64,000 nt of DNA from Pseudomonas sp. Bc-h (lineage in GTDB: Bacteria; Pseudomonadota; Gammaproteobacteria; Pseudomonadales; Pseudomonadaceae). A program made the position numbers and the translations under genes. Position 1 is the stretch's first letter, and each line of letters starts with the position of its first letter. The notes below the pieces were generated by a model. The model was not told the DNA's origin. It was given only the letters and a program-made list of their open reading frames with translations, and searched no databases. Of this stretch, positions 1-9,117 are shown one piece after another. Where the stretch lies: assembly GCF_002080045.1 (NCBI RefSeq), contig NZ_MUIN01000003.1, positions 69,501 through 133,500 of the forward strand, written 5' to 3'.

Positions 1-498
1 GTGATCGCCTACATCGAACAGGTCCCGGATTTGCTGGACGCCGCCCACGACGTGGCACTGCAAGCCGGGATCGATAGTCAGATCAAACCCGTCCTGAAAA
101 TCGCCGAACAGTTTTTCAGTGCACCGCCCGCCATCATGGCTGGTCATGAAGGTCTGGATGGCCTTCTGGACGAAGCCTATCTGGCGCATCGTCTGGTAGA
201 AGAGGTGAATGACCTGTACATCGTGCACTTCGGCCAGCCGCTGATTCCGGTGAACACCACTGTGGCCAGCGTCATTGCCCATCAACTGATTGGTGAGGAC
301 TTCGCCAACCAGCTTGATGAAGTGGTGCATCACGCCATCGACGAGTTGCTCGGCGAAGACAGCTTTTCGCTGGAGTCGGTGGAGGCCTATCGAGACCAAC
401 TCGTCAGCCCGGATACCGAAGCTGCGTGGAAACGCTGGCCAAGCCTGTCGCGCCAACTGGGCGTGGGGCTTGAGATGGAATGCACGAAGGATTTATAG
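1..498 (+). CDS. Hypothetical protein, possibly 5'-partial
   Basis: An open frame runs from the first base of the window (GTG) to a TAG stop. Because the window edge coincides with the start codon, the true start could lie further upstream. The 165 visible residues are acidic and apparently soluble, with no signal peptide, membrane segment or catalytic motif that I recognise. Codon use is typical of Pseudomonas, which supports a real gene. In P. aeruginosa an uncharacterised gene sits beside the SulP/carbonic anhydrase pair, and this is probably its counterpart; that is recalled synteny, not something tested here. It converges on the SulP gene, with a REP-type repeat between the two stops. 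Function unknown. Confidence 0.75.
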   Translation: MIAYIEQVPDLLDAAHDVALQAGIDSQIKPVLKIAEQFFSAPPAIMAGHEGLDGLLDEAYLAHRLVEEVNDLYIVHFGQPLIPVNTTVASVIAHQLIGEDFANQLDEVVHHAIDELLGEDSFSLESVEAYRDQLVSPDTEAAWKRWPSLSRQLGVGLEMECTKDL

Positions 499-520
499 GG
501 CTGCTGGCGGCATATGACCT

Positions 521-583
521 GTAGCAGGCCGGCTTGGCGGCGGTAGCGATCACAAGATTGCCACCGCCGGCAAGCCGGACTGT
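521..583. repeat. REP-type palindromic element, copy 1
   Basis: CCGGCTTG (529-536) is matched by CAAGCCGG (571-578), enclosing a GGCGGTAGC/GCCACCGCC inner stem. The same core recurs near 5219, 8305, 18321 and 23091. It lies between two convergent stop codons, a usual place for REP elements. Confidence 0.8.
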
Positions 584-615
584 CACCGAATGTTCCCAGT
601 CGGGCTAATCAATGC

Positions 616-2145
616 TCAATGCAACGCCGCCCCACCAATCGACGTCCGAATCCGCCCCTCTACCCGGCGCTTGAGCAGACGCTGCTCCAACAGCAGCCGC
701 GAGCCCTGTGCGGCATTGGCACGACCCCATTCCTCCAGCAACTCAAGGCAGGAATGGTCGATGTAGCTGAGGTTGCTCAGTGGCACATGCAGCGTAGTGC
801 CGGGCGGTACTGCGCCCAGTGCCTGAGTCAGCGCAGGCACTTTAAGAAACGTCGCGGCACCATTCAGACGCAGCTCCATCTCGCCCTCGGCTTCCAGATC
901 CACCAGATTGATCTTCAGCCGCGAAGCGTTCAGCGCCAGCTTCACCAGGGTCAGACCAAAGCCGATCAACACGCCGGTCAACAGGTCCGTGAGGATGATC
1001 GCGCTCGCTGTCGCGCCGTAGATAAACATCGGCATGCGGCCATAACGGCCCAGACCGCGCAGCGCCTTGAGATCTACCAACTTCACGCCGGTGTAGACCA
1101 GCACACCCGCCAGACTCGCCACCGGAATGCTTTGCAGCACGCTGGACAGCAACAACACGAACGCCAGCAGCCACAGACCGTGGAACATTGCCGACATGCG
1201 CGTCTTGGCACCGGCCTGCACGTTGGCCGAGCTGCGCACGATCACGCCGGTCATCGGCAGCGCGCCGACCAGGCCGCAGAGCATGTTGCCGACGCCTTGG
1301 GCGCTGAGTTCCTTATCGAAATCCGAACGCTGGCCGTCATGCATCCGGTCAACGGCGGCAGCCGACAAAAGCGTTTCGGCGCTGGCAATGAATGCCACAG
1401 CGATGGCCGCAATCAGGATCGCAGGGTCGGTCAGGCTCAACAGATCCGCCGGACGCAACCAATCGATCGCGTCTGCAAGATTGGCCGGGACTTCAACGCG
1501 CTTGACCTGGAGGTTCATCACCAGGCTCACGACTGTGGCGATGCCTACACCGAGGAGGGCGCCGGGCACGAAGCGCAAAGCGTGAGGGCGGCGCTTTTCC
1601 CAGAGCCACATGACCGCGATAGTCCCTAGGCCCAGAAGCCCGGCCTGCATGCCGCTGCCCGGCCCTATGGCACCGAACAGGGTTTCGGGGAAAGCGATCA
1701 GGTTATCCAGCCCCGAAGGTTTCGGACCGCTGTCGAACATTACATGGGCCTGAGACAGCACGATCAGTACGCCAATCCCCGCGAGCATCCCGTAGACCAC
1801 CGCAGGCGCGGTCACGCGGAACCAGCAGCCAAGCTTGAGACGCCCGGCCACCAGTTGCAGCAACCCGGCGAGCAGCAGGATCGGCCCGAGCATTGCCATG
1901 CCGTGCTCACGCACCAGTTCGAAAACCAATACGGCAAGACCTGCCGCCGGGCCGCTGACCTGCAAGGGAGAGCCGGCCAGCCAACCCACCACAAGGCCGC
2001 CGATGATGCCGGTGATCAAACCTTTGGCGGGCGGCATGCCAGAGGCGATGGCGATCCCCATGCACAGCGGCAGGGCGACCAGAAAAACCACCACGGAAGC
2101 CAGCAGCTCCCGTGGCAATAAAGACTTCAGATCTGTAGTAGCCAT
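616..2145 (-). CDS. SulP family inorganic anion transporter with STAS domain
   Basis: Inner-membrane SulP (SLC26-like) transporter of 509 residues. The N-terminal two thirds is a run of hydrophobic segments beginning with the family-typical LLASVVVFLVALPLCMGIAIASG stretch shortened here to its first span, followed by the conserved PLQVSGPAAGL motif. The last 80 or so residues form a STAS domain (VPLSNLSYIDHSCLELLEEW). The ATG at 2145 is preferred to the in-frame one at 2178 because CCGGAG lies 7 bases before it. The gene follows the beta-carbonic anhydrase on the same strand, 138 bases downstream. That pairing is known in bacteria and suggests bicarbonate uptake rather than sulfate. The substrate is inferred, not proven. 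Confidence 0.9.
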   Translation of the reverse strand: MATTDLKSLLPRELLASVVVFLVALPLCMGIAIASGMPPAKGLITGIIGGLVVGWLAGSPLQVSGPAAGLAVLVFELVREHGMAMLGPILLLAGLLQLVAGRLKLGCWFRVTAPAVVYGMLAGIGVLIVLSQAHVMFDSGPKPSGLDNLIAFPETLFGAIGPGSGMQAGLLGLGTIAVMWLWEKRRPHALRFVPGALLGVGIATVVSLVMNLQVKRVEVPANLADAIDWLRPADLLSLTDPAILIAAIAVAFIASAETLLSAAAVDRMHDGQRSDFDKELSAQGVGNMLCGLVGALPMTGVIVRSSANVQAGAKTRMSAMFHGLWLLAFVLLLSSVLQSIPVASLAGVLVYTGVKLVDLKALRGLGRYGRMPMFIYGATASAIILTDLLTGVLIGFGLTLVKLALNASRLKINLVDLEAEGEMELRLNGAATFLKVPALTQALGAVPPGTTLHVPLSNLSYIDHSCLELLEEWGRANAAQGSRLLLEQRLLKRRVEGRIRTSIGGAALH

Positions 2146-2283
2146 GACGACTCTCCGGAGATTCTTCAGACGTGACAACGCCCGACGGCACGCGCAATGC
2201 GCGGCCGCTACGAGCTTGAATGAGGTGTGAACCGTCAGTGGTGACGCGGATTCAACGGCCTTGCGGCCGGTTTCAACCCGTGA

Positions 2284-3015
2284 TCAGTAACGTTTTCGTG
2301 GCGTTGCCATCGGAGTGGCGTTGTCGCCATCCAGAGGAAGGAAGGTTCCCTGCTCGGCATCGTAAGCGCGAATCGCGCAGGTCTCGATGTCATACACCCA
2401 GCCGTGAATGAACAGCTGGCCGGCCGCGATCTTGGACGCTACGGAAGGGTGAGTCTGCAGATGACGCAGTTGCGCGATGACGTTCTCTTCTGTGAGGACG
2501 TGCATCGTTTCGTGTTCGCCCGAGCAATTGCAGTTGTCCTGGACCACGGTTCTGGCGACTTCGGCGTGACGCAACCAGGCCTTTACGGTGGGCATCTTTT
2601 CCAGGGTGTCCGGATTGAGTACTGCACGCATGGCGCCACAGTCGGAATGCCCGCAGACGATGATGTGATGCACACCCAGCGCCATGACAGCGTATTCGAT
2701 GGCCGTGGAAACGCCGCCGTTCATGGGGCCATACGGCGGAACCACGTTGCCGACGTTACGGGTGACGAATAGGTCGCCGGGGGAGCTTTGAGTGATGAGT
2801 TCGGGGACGATGCGCGAGTCGGCGCAAGTGATGAACATAGCGCGGGGCTGCTGAGCCGTAGCGAGCTTTTTGAAGAGTTCTTCCTGTTGCGGGAAGACGT
2901 CGTGGCGAAAATGCTTGAAGCCATCAACGATGTGCTTGAGGGCCACATCGGCGGATTCTGCCTCGGCCAAGGCGCCCGGGGTTGTAACCTGGGGCCGTTT
3001 ATCCATGTCTGTCAT
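2284..3015 (-). CDS. Beta-class carbonic anhydrase
   Basis: Zinc enzyme interconverting CO2 and bicarbonate, 243 residues. The beta-class ligands are all visible: Cys64 and Asp66-Ser-Arg68 in CADSR, then His123 and Cys126 in HSDC. The start ATG at 3015 has AGAGGA six bases upstream. It resembles the P. aeruginosa enzyme encoded next to a SulP gene (PA0102, psCA1). Here it is the upstream member of a likely two-gene unit with the SulP transporter, so the pair probably supplies or traps bicarbonate. There is no signal peptide, so it is cytoplasmic. The 275-base region upstream (3016-3290) shows no other gene. Confidence 0.95.
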   Translation of the reverse strand: MTDMDKRPQVTTPGALAEAESADVALKHIVDGFKHFRHDVFPQQEELFKKLATAQQPRAMFITCADSRIVPELITQSSPGDLFVTRNVGNVVPPYGPMNGGVSTAIEYAVMALGVHHIIVCGHSDCGAMRAVLNPDTLEKMPTVKAWLRHAEVARTVVQDNCNCSGEHETMHVLTEENVIAQLRHLQTHPSVASKIAAGQLFIHGWVYDIETCAIRAYDAEQGTFLPLDGDNATPMATPRKRY

Positions 3016-3290
3016 GTCTCATCCTCTTTGACGGATTGAAGTGGATTTACCAGTGATTCCCGTGGATGACCCACTTTTTTCAGGCAATACGGACAATTCC
3101 ATCTGTACGCGACCAGCCGGTCACTTGCTAAACACCTTAACGGCAAAAACTTAATTGAAACTGAATGCATCGCTCTAGATCGCGGGTCTCGCTTAAGAAA
3201 TTCTTAATCCAGGCCCCGGTTTCTACCGTCGACCGGTAGCCGGCCGGATTGCTGCAGAGCACACCTACAGATAGATAGACGTCACCTGAG

Positions 3291-4349
3291 TCACAACAAT
3301 GACATCTGCCCTCCCGGCGGACAGAACGCCTCGCAGTCGAGCTTGAAACTGTCCCGCTGGTTCAAGCCGAGCCTCTTCACAGCGATACTGTAGCGCTGCG
3401 CCAGCAACTCGGCGAACACACCCTCGCCACGCATCCGAGAGCCAAAACGGCTGTCGTAAACCTGCCCGCCGCGACTCTGCCGGACCAGACTCATCACATG
3501 CTCGGCTCGCTGCGGATAATGCGCCTTCAACCATTCTTCGAATAGCGGCGCAACCTCCAGTGGCAAGCGCAACATCACGTAACTCGCGCTCAAGGCTCCC
3601 GCAGCCTTGGCCTCGGTCATCAGCTTTTCCAGCTCCATGTCGTTGATCATCGGGATCATTGGCGCCAGCAGTACGCCGACTGGAACACCCGCATCCCGTA
3701 GCACCCGAATCGCGCGCAGCCTCGCTTTGGGCGCTGCGGCACGAGGCTCAAGAATGCGTTTGAGCTCATCGTCCAGAGACGTCAGGCTGATGAACACCGA
3801 CACCAGTCGCTGTTTCGCCAACTCGGCGAGCAGATCCAGATCACGCAGAATCAGCGAGCCTTTGGTGATGATCGTTACCGGATGACGATAGCGCAACAGC
3901 ACCTCGAGCGTGGCGCGGGTGATTTTGTATTCGCGTTCGATGGGCTGATACGGATCGGTATTGGCGCCCAGCGTGATCGGCGCAACGCTGTAACCCGGCT
4001 TGGACAGCTGTTGCTCCAGAAGCGCGGCGGCGTTGGTCTTGGCGATCAGTCTGGTCTCGAAATCCAGCCCCGGCGACATGTCCCAATAGGCGTGACTGGG
4101 CCTTGCGTAGCAATAAATGCAGCCATGCTCGCAGCCACGATAGGGGTTGATCGAGCGATCAAACGGGATATCCGGCGATGAATTGCGCGCGATGATGCTC
4201 TTCGCGGTTTCCAGGGTGACGGTAGTGCCTTGCGTCAGCGGTACTTCCTGATACCAGCCGTCATCCTCGGCCACAGAGCGATTGGGCGCGAAGCGGTTGT
4301 GCGGGTTGGTGGCGGTGCCGCGTCCGCGGGGTGGCAATGAGATGGACAT
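3291..4349 (-). CDS. PA0069-family radical SAM protein
   Basis: A 352-residue radical SAM protein. The CEHGCIYC motif supplies Cys73, Cys77 and Cys80 for the 4Fe-4S cluster that cleaves S-adenosylmethionine. This CxxxCxxC is followed by the TNTDPYQP-like stretch (ANTDPYQPIE) and VTIITKGSLILRD, both characteristic of the SplB-related family represented by P. aeruginosa PA0069. The substrate of that family is not established. The C-terminal tail has two more cysteines (CEAFC), which might hold an auxiliary metal site; this is speculation. The gene is monocistronic, with a divergent phosphatase gene upstream. Confidence 0.9.
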   Translation of the reverse strand: MSISLPPRGRGTATNPHNRFAPNRSVAEDDGWYQEVPLTQGTTVTLETAKSIIARNSSPDIPFDRSINPYRGCEHGCIYCYARPSHAYWDMSPGLDFETRLIAKTNAAALLEQQLSKPGYSVAPITLGANTDPYQPIEREYKITRATLEVLLRYRHPVTIITKGSLILRDLDLLAELAKQRLVSVFISLTSLDDELKRILEPRAAAPKARLRAIRVLRDAGVPVGVLLAPMIPMINDMELEKLMTEAKAAGALSASYVMLRLPLEVAPLFEEWLKAHYPQRAEHVMSLVRQSRGGQVYDSRFGSRMRGEGVFAELLAQRYSIAVKRLGLNQRDSFKLDCEAFCPPGGQMSLL

Positions 4350-4542
4350 GCGGGCAATCCTGATAACTGTTCATGCATACAGTATCTTGAATCCCTTATG
4401 CTCTCCACGCTCAACCCCGAAAAAACCACGGATCGGCGATCAACGGCATCAACACGGCTTTGACATTTGCCTCACATCGCATTCACCCCACACCGCGCAG
4501 ACTCGCGAATCCTGTCCCTGCTTGCTCGAACGGTGTTGCTCG

Positions 4543-5202
4543 ATGCGTACTCAACTTATCCTGCCGCTGGCAGCTTTCCTTTGCTCGTTCGCTCAGGCCG
4601 GCGAATATTCCGTTTCGTCACCCAGGCCAAGTCAATGGGCGCAGCCGATCGACACCCACTACAACCTCTATGAAATGACTCCAACGCTCTACCGTAGCCG
4701 CCAACCGGATGCGGCTGCGCAGCCGCTGTTGAAGAAACTGGGGGTCGTGACAGTCGTGGACTTCATCAAGGAGAGCGACAGCAAATGGCTGTCTGACCCG
4801 TCCGTGGCCCAGGTGCAGATTCCATTGCAGACCGTTCACGTCGATGACGCCGACATGATCCAAAGCCTGCGCGCTATTCGGACAGCGCAAGAGAAAGGAC
4901 CGGTGTTGATCCACTGCAAACACGGGCTTGACCGCACTGGCCTGGTAGCCGCGATGTACCGGATCGTTGTGCAGGGCTGGAGCAAACAGGCGGCGCTGGA
5001 TGAAATGGAACATGGAGGCTTTGGCGATGCCGATGACCTCAAGCACGGCATCGATTACATCAACAAGGTTGACGTGGATGCGTTGAAGACGGCGCTGGAC
5101 AGCGGGGCGTGCAGCACAAGCGCGTTTGCGAGCTGTGCAATCAAGGGGTGGTTTCAGAAGACCGATGTGGTGGGTGTGCAGACGATTTTGTGGCGGCTGT
5201 AG
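4543..5202 (+). CDS. Exported dual-specificity/tyrosine phosphatase family protein
   Basis: A 219-residue protein with a signal peptide (MRTQLILPLAAFLCSFAQA, predicted cleavage after residue 19) and a protein-tyrosine-phosphatase loop HCKHGLDRTG. Cys125 is the nucleophile and Arg131 binds phosphate, the HCX5R signature. Asp101, Asp102 or Asp104 could be the general acid. It is therefore a probable periplasmic phosphatase; the substrate may be a protein, phosphoinositide or other phosphoester. The open frame extends upstream to 4282, but only the ATG at 4543 gives a signal peptide, and its ribosome binding site is weak. Nothing links it to the distant tyrosine kinase at 52.9-55.1 kb except enzyme class. 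Confidence 0.85.
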   Translation: MRTQLILPLAAFLCSFAQAGEYSVSSPRPSQWAQPIDTHYNLYEMTPTLYRSRQPDAAAQPLLKKLGVVTVVDFIKESDSKWLSDPSVAQVQIPLQTVHVDDADMIQSLRAIRTAQEKGPVLIHCKHGLDRTGLVAAMYRIVVQGWSKQAALDEMEHGGFGDADDLKHGIDYINKVDVDALKTALDSGACSTSAFASCAIKGWFQKTDVVGVQTILWRL

Positions 5203-5218
5203 GGTCTCCCCGCTCTGT

Positions 5219-5285
5219 TAGCAGTCTGGCTTGCCGATAGTAGCGATCAAAAAACCGTCACCGCCGGCAAGCCGTGCTGCTACTG
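5219..5285. repeat. REP-type palindromic element, copy 2
   Basis: GCAGTCTGGCTTGCC on the left pairs imperfectly with GGCAAGCCGTGCTGC on the right, with the TAGCGATCAAAA spacer also seen in copy 1. It sits between convergent stops of the phosphatase and the zinc-ribbon gene. Confidence 0.75.
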
Positions 5286-5332
5286 AAAGTTCGCGGATGT
5301 CAAAACAGCCGCGAAACGGGACTCGCGTTAAA

Positions 5333-5620
5333 TCAGCTCGGATCAACCGGCTTTTTCAGCTTAGGATTCGGGAAGAACTGCACTCCCTGCACCTTGGGCC
5401 CGGCCGGTTTAGCAGGGGTCTTGTTGACCCGTGTGCCCAGTTCTTTCGGGATCGACTGGCCCTGAGCATTGAGCGTGTCCGAATACCCGCAATGCACGCA
5501 TTCGCGATGCGGCACGTCGTCTTCGCTCCACATCATCAACTTGTCGGGCTCGCTGCACGCCGGGCAGACAGCCCCGGCGATGAAACGCTTCTTGGTAATC
5601 ACATGGGGTGTATCGGTCAT
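5333..5620 (-). CDS. YheV-family zinc-ribbon protein
   Basis: A 95-residue protein with two CxxC pairs (Cys19/Cys22 and Cys41/Cys44) that would form a zinc ribbon, followed by a basic, proline-rich tail. It matches the YheV family of putative metal-binding proteins, which sits next to prlC in many gammaproteobacteria. Its ATG overlaps the prlC stop by four bases (ATGA), so the two are probably translationally coupled. No biochemical role is established for the family. Confidence 0.9.
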   Translation of the reverse strand: MTDTPHVITKKRFIAGAVCPACSEPDKLMMWSEDDVPHRECVHCGYSDTLNAQGQSIPKELGTRVNKTPAKPAGPKVQGVQFFPNPKLKKPVDPS

Positions 5621-7668
5621 GCTGCCGCTTCCTCACTCAAGCCGGAGTGGCGCAAGAGTGCGTCAATCGAAGGCTCGCGTCCGCGGAAGTCGACGAACAG
5701 CACCATCGGCGCCTGCGAACCGCCACGGGCCAGAATCGCCTCGCGGAAGGCACGACCCGTTTCGGCATTGAGCACCCCGTCTTCTTCGAACTTGGAGAAG
5801 GCGTCTGCCGAGAGCACTTCAGCCCACTTGTAGCTGTAGTAGCCCGCTGCATAACCACCCGCGAAGATGTGCGCGAAGCTGTTCGGGAAGCGGTTGTAGG
5901 CGGGCGGACGCATGACCGAGACCTCGTCGCGAACGCCTTCGAGCACTTGCAGGGTCGTGCGGCCGTCGCCGTGGGTGGCGTGCAGTTCAAAGTCGAACAG
6001 CGAGAACTCCAGTTGGCGGACCATCATCAGGCCGGACTGGAAGTTCTTCGCCGCGAGCATTTTCTCAAGCAGATCCTGAGGCAGCGGTTCACCGGTTTCG
6101 TAGTGACCGGAAATCAGCGCCAGACCTTCCGGCTCCCAGCACCAGTTTTCCATGAACTGGCTCGGCAGCTCGACTGCATCCCACGCCACGCCGTTGATGC
6201 CCGAGGCACCCGCGTGTTCGACACGGGTCAGCAGGTGATGCAAGCCATGGCCGAACTCGTGGAACAGGGTCGTGACTTCATCGTGGGTCAGCAGGGCAGG
6301 CTTGCCAGGCGACGCCGGGGTGAAGTTGCACACCAGGTTGGCGACCGGGCTTTGCAGCGAGCCTTCCAGGGTGCGACGACGATCACGCGCGCCGTCCATC
6401 CACGCACCGCCACGCTTGTTGGCACGGGCATAGAGGTCGAAGAAGAAGCGGCCGACGTGCTGGCCGTTTTCCTTGATTTCGAACAGACGAACGTCTGGAT
6501 GCCAGGTGTCGAAGCCTTTCTGCTCGGCGATTTCGATGCCGTACAGTTTTTGCACGATGGCGAACAGGCCGTTCAACACCTTGTCGATCGGGAAGTAGGC
6601 GCGCAGGGCTTCCTGGGAAACGCTGTAGCGCTGCTCGCGCAGCTTCTCGGCATAGAAACCGCTGTCCCAGCTTTGCAGGTCCGGGCAGCCGTGCTCAGCG
6701 GCGTAGGCTTTCAGTTGTTCCAGATCCTGGGCAGCGAAGGGTTTGCTGCGCTTGGCCAGATCACGCAGGAAGCTCAGCACCTGATCGCTGGACTCGGCCA
6801 TCTTGGTTGCAAGGCTCAATTCGGAGAAGCTGGCGAAACCCAGGAGCTTGGCCAGTTCCTGACGCAGGTCGAGAATCTGCTCCATGACCGGACCGTTATC
6901 ATTCTTGCCGGCATTTGGGCCCTGGTCCGACGCACGGGTGCAGTAGGCCGCGTAGACTTCTTCGCGCAAAGCGCGGTCCTGGGCGTAAGTCATCACCGCG
7001 TAGTAGCTCGGGAATTCCAGAGTAATCAGATAACCGTCGAGGTCTTTAGCCTTGGCCGCAGCGGCCATTTGCGCCTTGGCCGAATCGGTCAGGCCGGCGA
7101 GGGTGGCTTCGTCGGTGACGTGCTTGGTCCACGCCTGGGTGGCGTCGAGCAGCTGGTTGGAAAACTGGCTGCCCAGTTCCGATAGCTTGCTCTGCACTTC
7201 GGCGTAACGCTTTTGCTGCTCAGGCGGCAAGTCGATGCCCGACAAACGGAAATCACGCAACGAGTGCTCGAGGATGGTTTTCTGCGCGACGTCGAAACCA
7301 GCGGCTTGCGGGCTGTTGGCCAGGGCTTCGAAAGCCTGGAACAGCTCGCGGTTCTGGCCCATTTCAGTGGAGTAGGCGCTCAACCCTGGCAGGCAGGACT
7401 CGTAGGCTTCGCGCAGTTCGGCGCTGTTGCACACGGCGTTCAAGTGGCTGACCGGGCTCCAGGCAGCGCCCAGGCGGTCGTTCAGCTCGTCCATCGCCAA
7501 CACCAGGCCGGCCCATGTAGGCTGCGCACCTTGCTTGGCGAGGATGTCGGCAATCGCGGCGCGGTTGTCGGCAAGAATCTGGTCGATAGCAGGTTTTACG
7601 TGCTCGGCGCGAATCGCCGAGAAAGGTGGCAGGTCGTAGGATTGCAAAAGAGGGTTGTTCGCGCTCAC
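5617..7668 (-). CDS. prlC: Oligopeptidase A (M3 family zinc peptidase)
   Basis: Cytoplasmic zinc endopeptidase that degrades short peptides, including cleaved signal peptides. The protein has 683 residues, close to the 680 of E. coli PrlC. The HEFGH zinc motif lies near residue 469. The open frame starts at 7704, but GTG at 7668 is preferred: it yields the family-typical start and has AAGGTG seven bases upstream. The zinc-ribbon gene follows with a four-base overlap. A gamma-carbonic anhydrase gene is divergent, 90 bases away, so the two share a short promoter region. Confidence 0.95.
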   Translation of the reverse strand: MSANNPLLQSYDLPPFSAIRAEHVKPAIDQILADNRAAIADILAKQGAQPTWAGLVLAMDELNDRLGAAWSPVSHLNAVCNSAELREAYESCLPGLSAYSTEMGQNRELFQAFEALANSPQAAGFDVAQKTILEHSLRDFRLSGIDLPPEQQKRYAEVQSKLSELGSQFSNQLLDATQAWTKHVTDEATLAGLTDSAKAQMAAAAKAKDLDGYLITLEFPSYYAVMTYAQDRALREEVYAAYCTRASDQGPNAGKNDNGPVMEQILDLRQELAKLLGFASFSELSLATKMAESSDQVLSFLRDLAKRSKPFAAQDLEQLKAYAAEHGCPDLQSWDSGFYAEKLREQRYSVSQEALRAYFPIDKVLNGLFAIVQKLYGIEIAEQKGFDTWHPDVRLFEIKENGQHVGRFFFDLYARANKRGGAWMDGARDRRRTLEGSLQSPVANLVCNFTPASPGKPALLTHDEVTTLFHEFGHGLHHLLTRVEHAGASGINGVAWDAVELPSQFMENWCWEPEGLALISGHYETGEPLPQDLLEKMLAAKNFQSGLMMVRQLEFSLFDFELHATHGDGRTTLQVLEGVRDEVSVMRPPAYNRFPNSFAHIFAGGYAAGYYSYKWAEVLSADAFSKFEEDGVLNAETGRAFREAILARGGSQAPMVLFVDFRGREPSIDALLRHSGLSEEAAA

Positions 7669-7758
7669 GGTTTGGCACCTTGGCTGGAAGAAACACCTGA
7701 GCATCTTAATTACAATCTGCGCTGACCGCAGCTATCAGCGCCAGAGAAGGAATCTATT

Positions 7759-8307
7759 GTGGCTATTCGCACATTCCAGAATCACACCCCGGCCCTTGGC
7801 GAACGGGCGTTTGTCGATCATTCGGCCATCGTTATCGGCGATGTCGACATCGGCGACGACAGCTCGGTATGGCCATTGACCGTGATTCGCGGCGACATGC
7901 ACCGCATCCGAATCGGTGCTCGCACCAGCGTGCAGGATGGCAGCGTGCTGCACATCACCCACGCAGGCCCTTTCAACCCGGACGGCTTCCCGCTGTTGAT
8001 CGGCGATGAAGTGACCATCGGTCACAAGGTCATGCTGCACGGCTGCACGATCGGCAACCGGATTCTGATCGGCATGGGCAGCACGATCATGGACGGCGCG
8101 GTGGTCGAAGATGAAGTCATCATTGGCGCTGGCAGCCTGGTGCCGCCAGGCAAACGTCTCGAAAGCGGGTTTCTGTATGTCGGTCGACCCGTGAAGCAGG
8201 TCCGGGCATTGACGGAAAAGGAAATCGCCTTCTTCCCTTACAGCGCCAGCAATTACGTGAAGTTGAAAGATCAGCACCTGGCTGAAGGTTTCGACAAACC
8301 CCTATAG
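7759..8307 (+). CDS. Gamma-class carbonic anhydrase family protein (YrdA-like)
   Basis: A 182-residue left-handed beta-helix protein with repeated hexapeptides (IGDVDIGDDSSV, IGARTSVQDGSV, IGDEVTIGHKV). His65 or His68 together with His89 and His94 fit the zinc ligand pattern of gamma carbonic anhydrases. The start is GTG at 7759, with AGAAGGA eight bases upstream. Family members such as YrdA often show little or no anhydrase activity, so the catalytic role is uncertain. It is the second carbonic-anhydrase-type gene within 5 kb, although on the opposite strand to the first. Confidence 0.9.
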   Translation: MAIRTFQNHTPALGERAFVDHSAIVIGDVDIGDDSSVWPLTVIRGDMHRIRIGARTSVQDGSVLHITHAGPFNPDGFPLLIGDEVTIGHKVMLHGCTIGNRILIGMGSTIMDGAVVEDEVIIGAGSLVPPGKRLESGFLYVGRPVKQVRALTEKEIAFFPYSASNYVKLKDQHLAEGFDKPL

Positions 8308-8369
8308 CAGTCCCGCTTGCAGGCGATGGAAGACTGAAACCGCCACCGCCGGCAAGCCGTGCTGCTGCA
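8305..8369. repeat. REP-type palindromic element, copy 3
   Basis: TAGCAGTCCCGCTTGCAGGCGATGG and the right half CCACCGCCGGCAAG repeat the arms seen at 521 and 5219. The left arm begins inside the stop codon of the gamma-carbonic anhydrase gene. Confidence 0.7.
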
Positions 8370-8411
8370 CATGCCACGCGTTGCACCGATTCACAGACTT
8401 CGAGAGAACAC

Positions 8412-9062
8412 ATGCATTACCAGAATATTCTGTTCGACCTGGACGGCACCCTGACCGACCCACGGGAAGGCATCACCCGTTCGATCCAGTTCGCTTTGAG
8501 CAAACTGGGGATCGACGAACCCGACATCACGCAGCTCGAGCACTTCATCGGCCCGCCACTGCTGCAGCAGTTCATGCGCGCTTACGATTTCGACGAGGCC
8601 AGGGCGTGGGAGGCGGTAGGCTTCTACCGCGAGCGCTTCAAAGTCACCGGGCTTTACGAGAACCTGGTGTTCGACGGTGTGTTCGAATTGCTCGACATGC
8701 TTGCGGATCAAGGCCGAACCTTGTTTATCGCGACCTCAAAACCTTGGGTGTTCGCCCATGAGATCGCCCGACATTTCGACTTTGCGCGCCACTTCAAGCT
8801 GATCTACGGCAGCGAACTGGACGGCACACGCACCGATAAGGTCGAACTGATCCGGCATTTGCTGGAAGAAGAAAAGCTCGATCCCAAGCAGACGCTGATG
8901 ATCGGCGACCGCAAGCACGACTTGATCGGCGGCAAGCGCAACGGGCTGGATGTGGCGGCGGTGGGATATGGATTCGGCAGCAGGGAAGAGCTGGAGGCCG
9001 AGGCGCCGACGTATCACTTCGGCTCGTTGAAGGAGTTGCATCAGGCGTTTCTCAAGTCCTGA
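8412..9062 (+). CDS. HAD-superfamily hydrolase, phosphoglycolate-phosphatase-like
   Basis: A 216-residue haloacid dehalogenase-type phosphatase. Motif I is DLDGTLTD with Asp9 as nucleophile and Asp11 as acid/base. Motif II is FIATSKPW, and motif IV is MIGDRKHDLIGG. A helical cap lies between motifs I and II, as in Gph/PpaX-type enzymes. It resembles the P. aeruginosa PA0065 product. Likely substrates are small phosphoesters such as phosphoglycolate or nucleoside monophosphates; the sequence does not decide. The start ATG at 8412 follows AGAGAACAC, a modest ribosome site. Confidence 0.9.
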   Translation: MHYQNILFDLDGTLTDPREGITRSIQFALSKLGIDEPDITQLEHFIGPPLLQQFMRAYDFDEARAWEAVGFYRERFKVTGLYENLVFDGVFELLDMLADQGRTLFIATSKPWVFAHEIARHFDFARHFKLIYGSELDGTRTDKVELIRHLLEEEKLDPKQTLMIGDRKHDLIGGKRNGLDVAAVGYGFGSREELEAEAPTYHFGSLKELHQAFLKS

Positions 9063-9075
9063 CAGCCACACAAAA

Positions 9076-9105
9076 CCTGTAGCCGCCCGGCCGGACGGCT
9101 ACAGG
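9076..9105. terminator. Perfect 10-bp inverted repeat between convergent genes
   Basis: CCTGTAGCCG (9076-9085) pairs with CGGCTACAGG (9096-9105) around a 10-base GC-rich loop. There is no T tract, so it may be a REP half or a processing hairpin rather than a true intrinsic terminator. Confidence 0.5.
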
Positions 9106-9117
9106 GTCATGTTGTGA

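Noticed and set aside
538-550. Near-perfect ops sequence (GGCGGTAGCGA)
   Set aside because: It is part of a REP element between convergent genes, not a leader of a polysaccharide operon; it shows how often the core can arise by chance.
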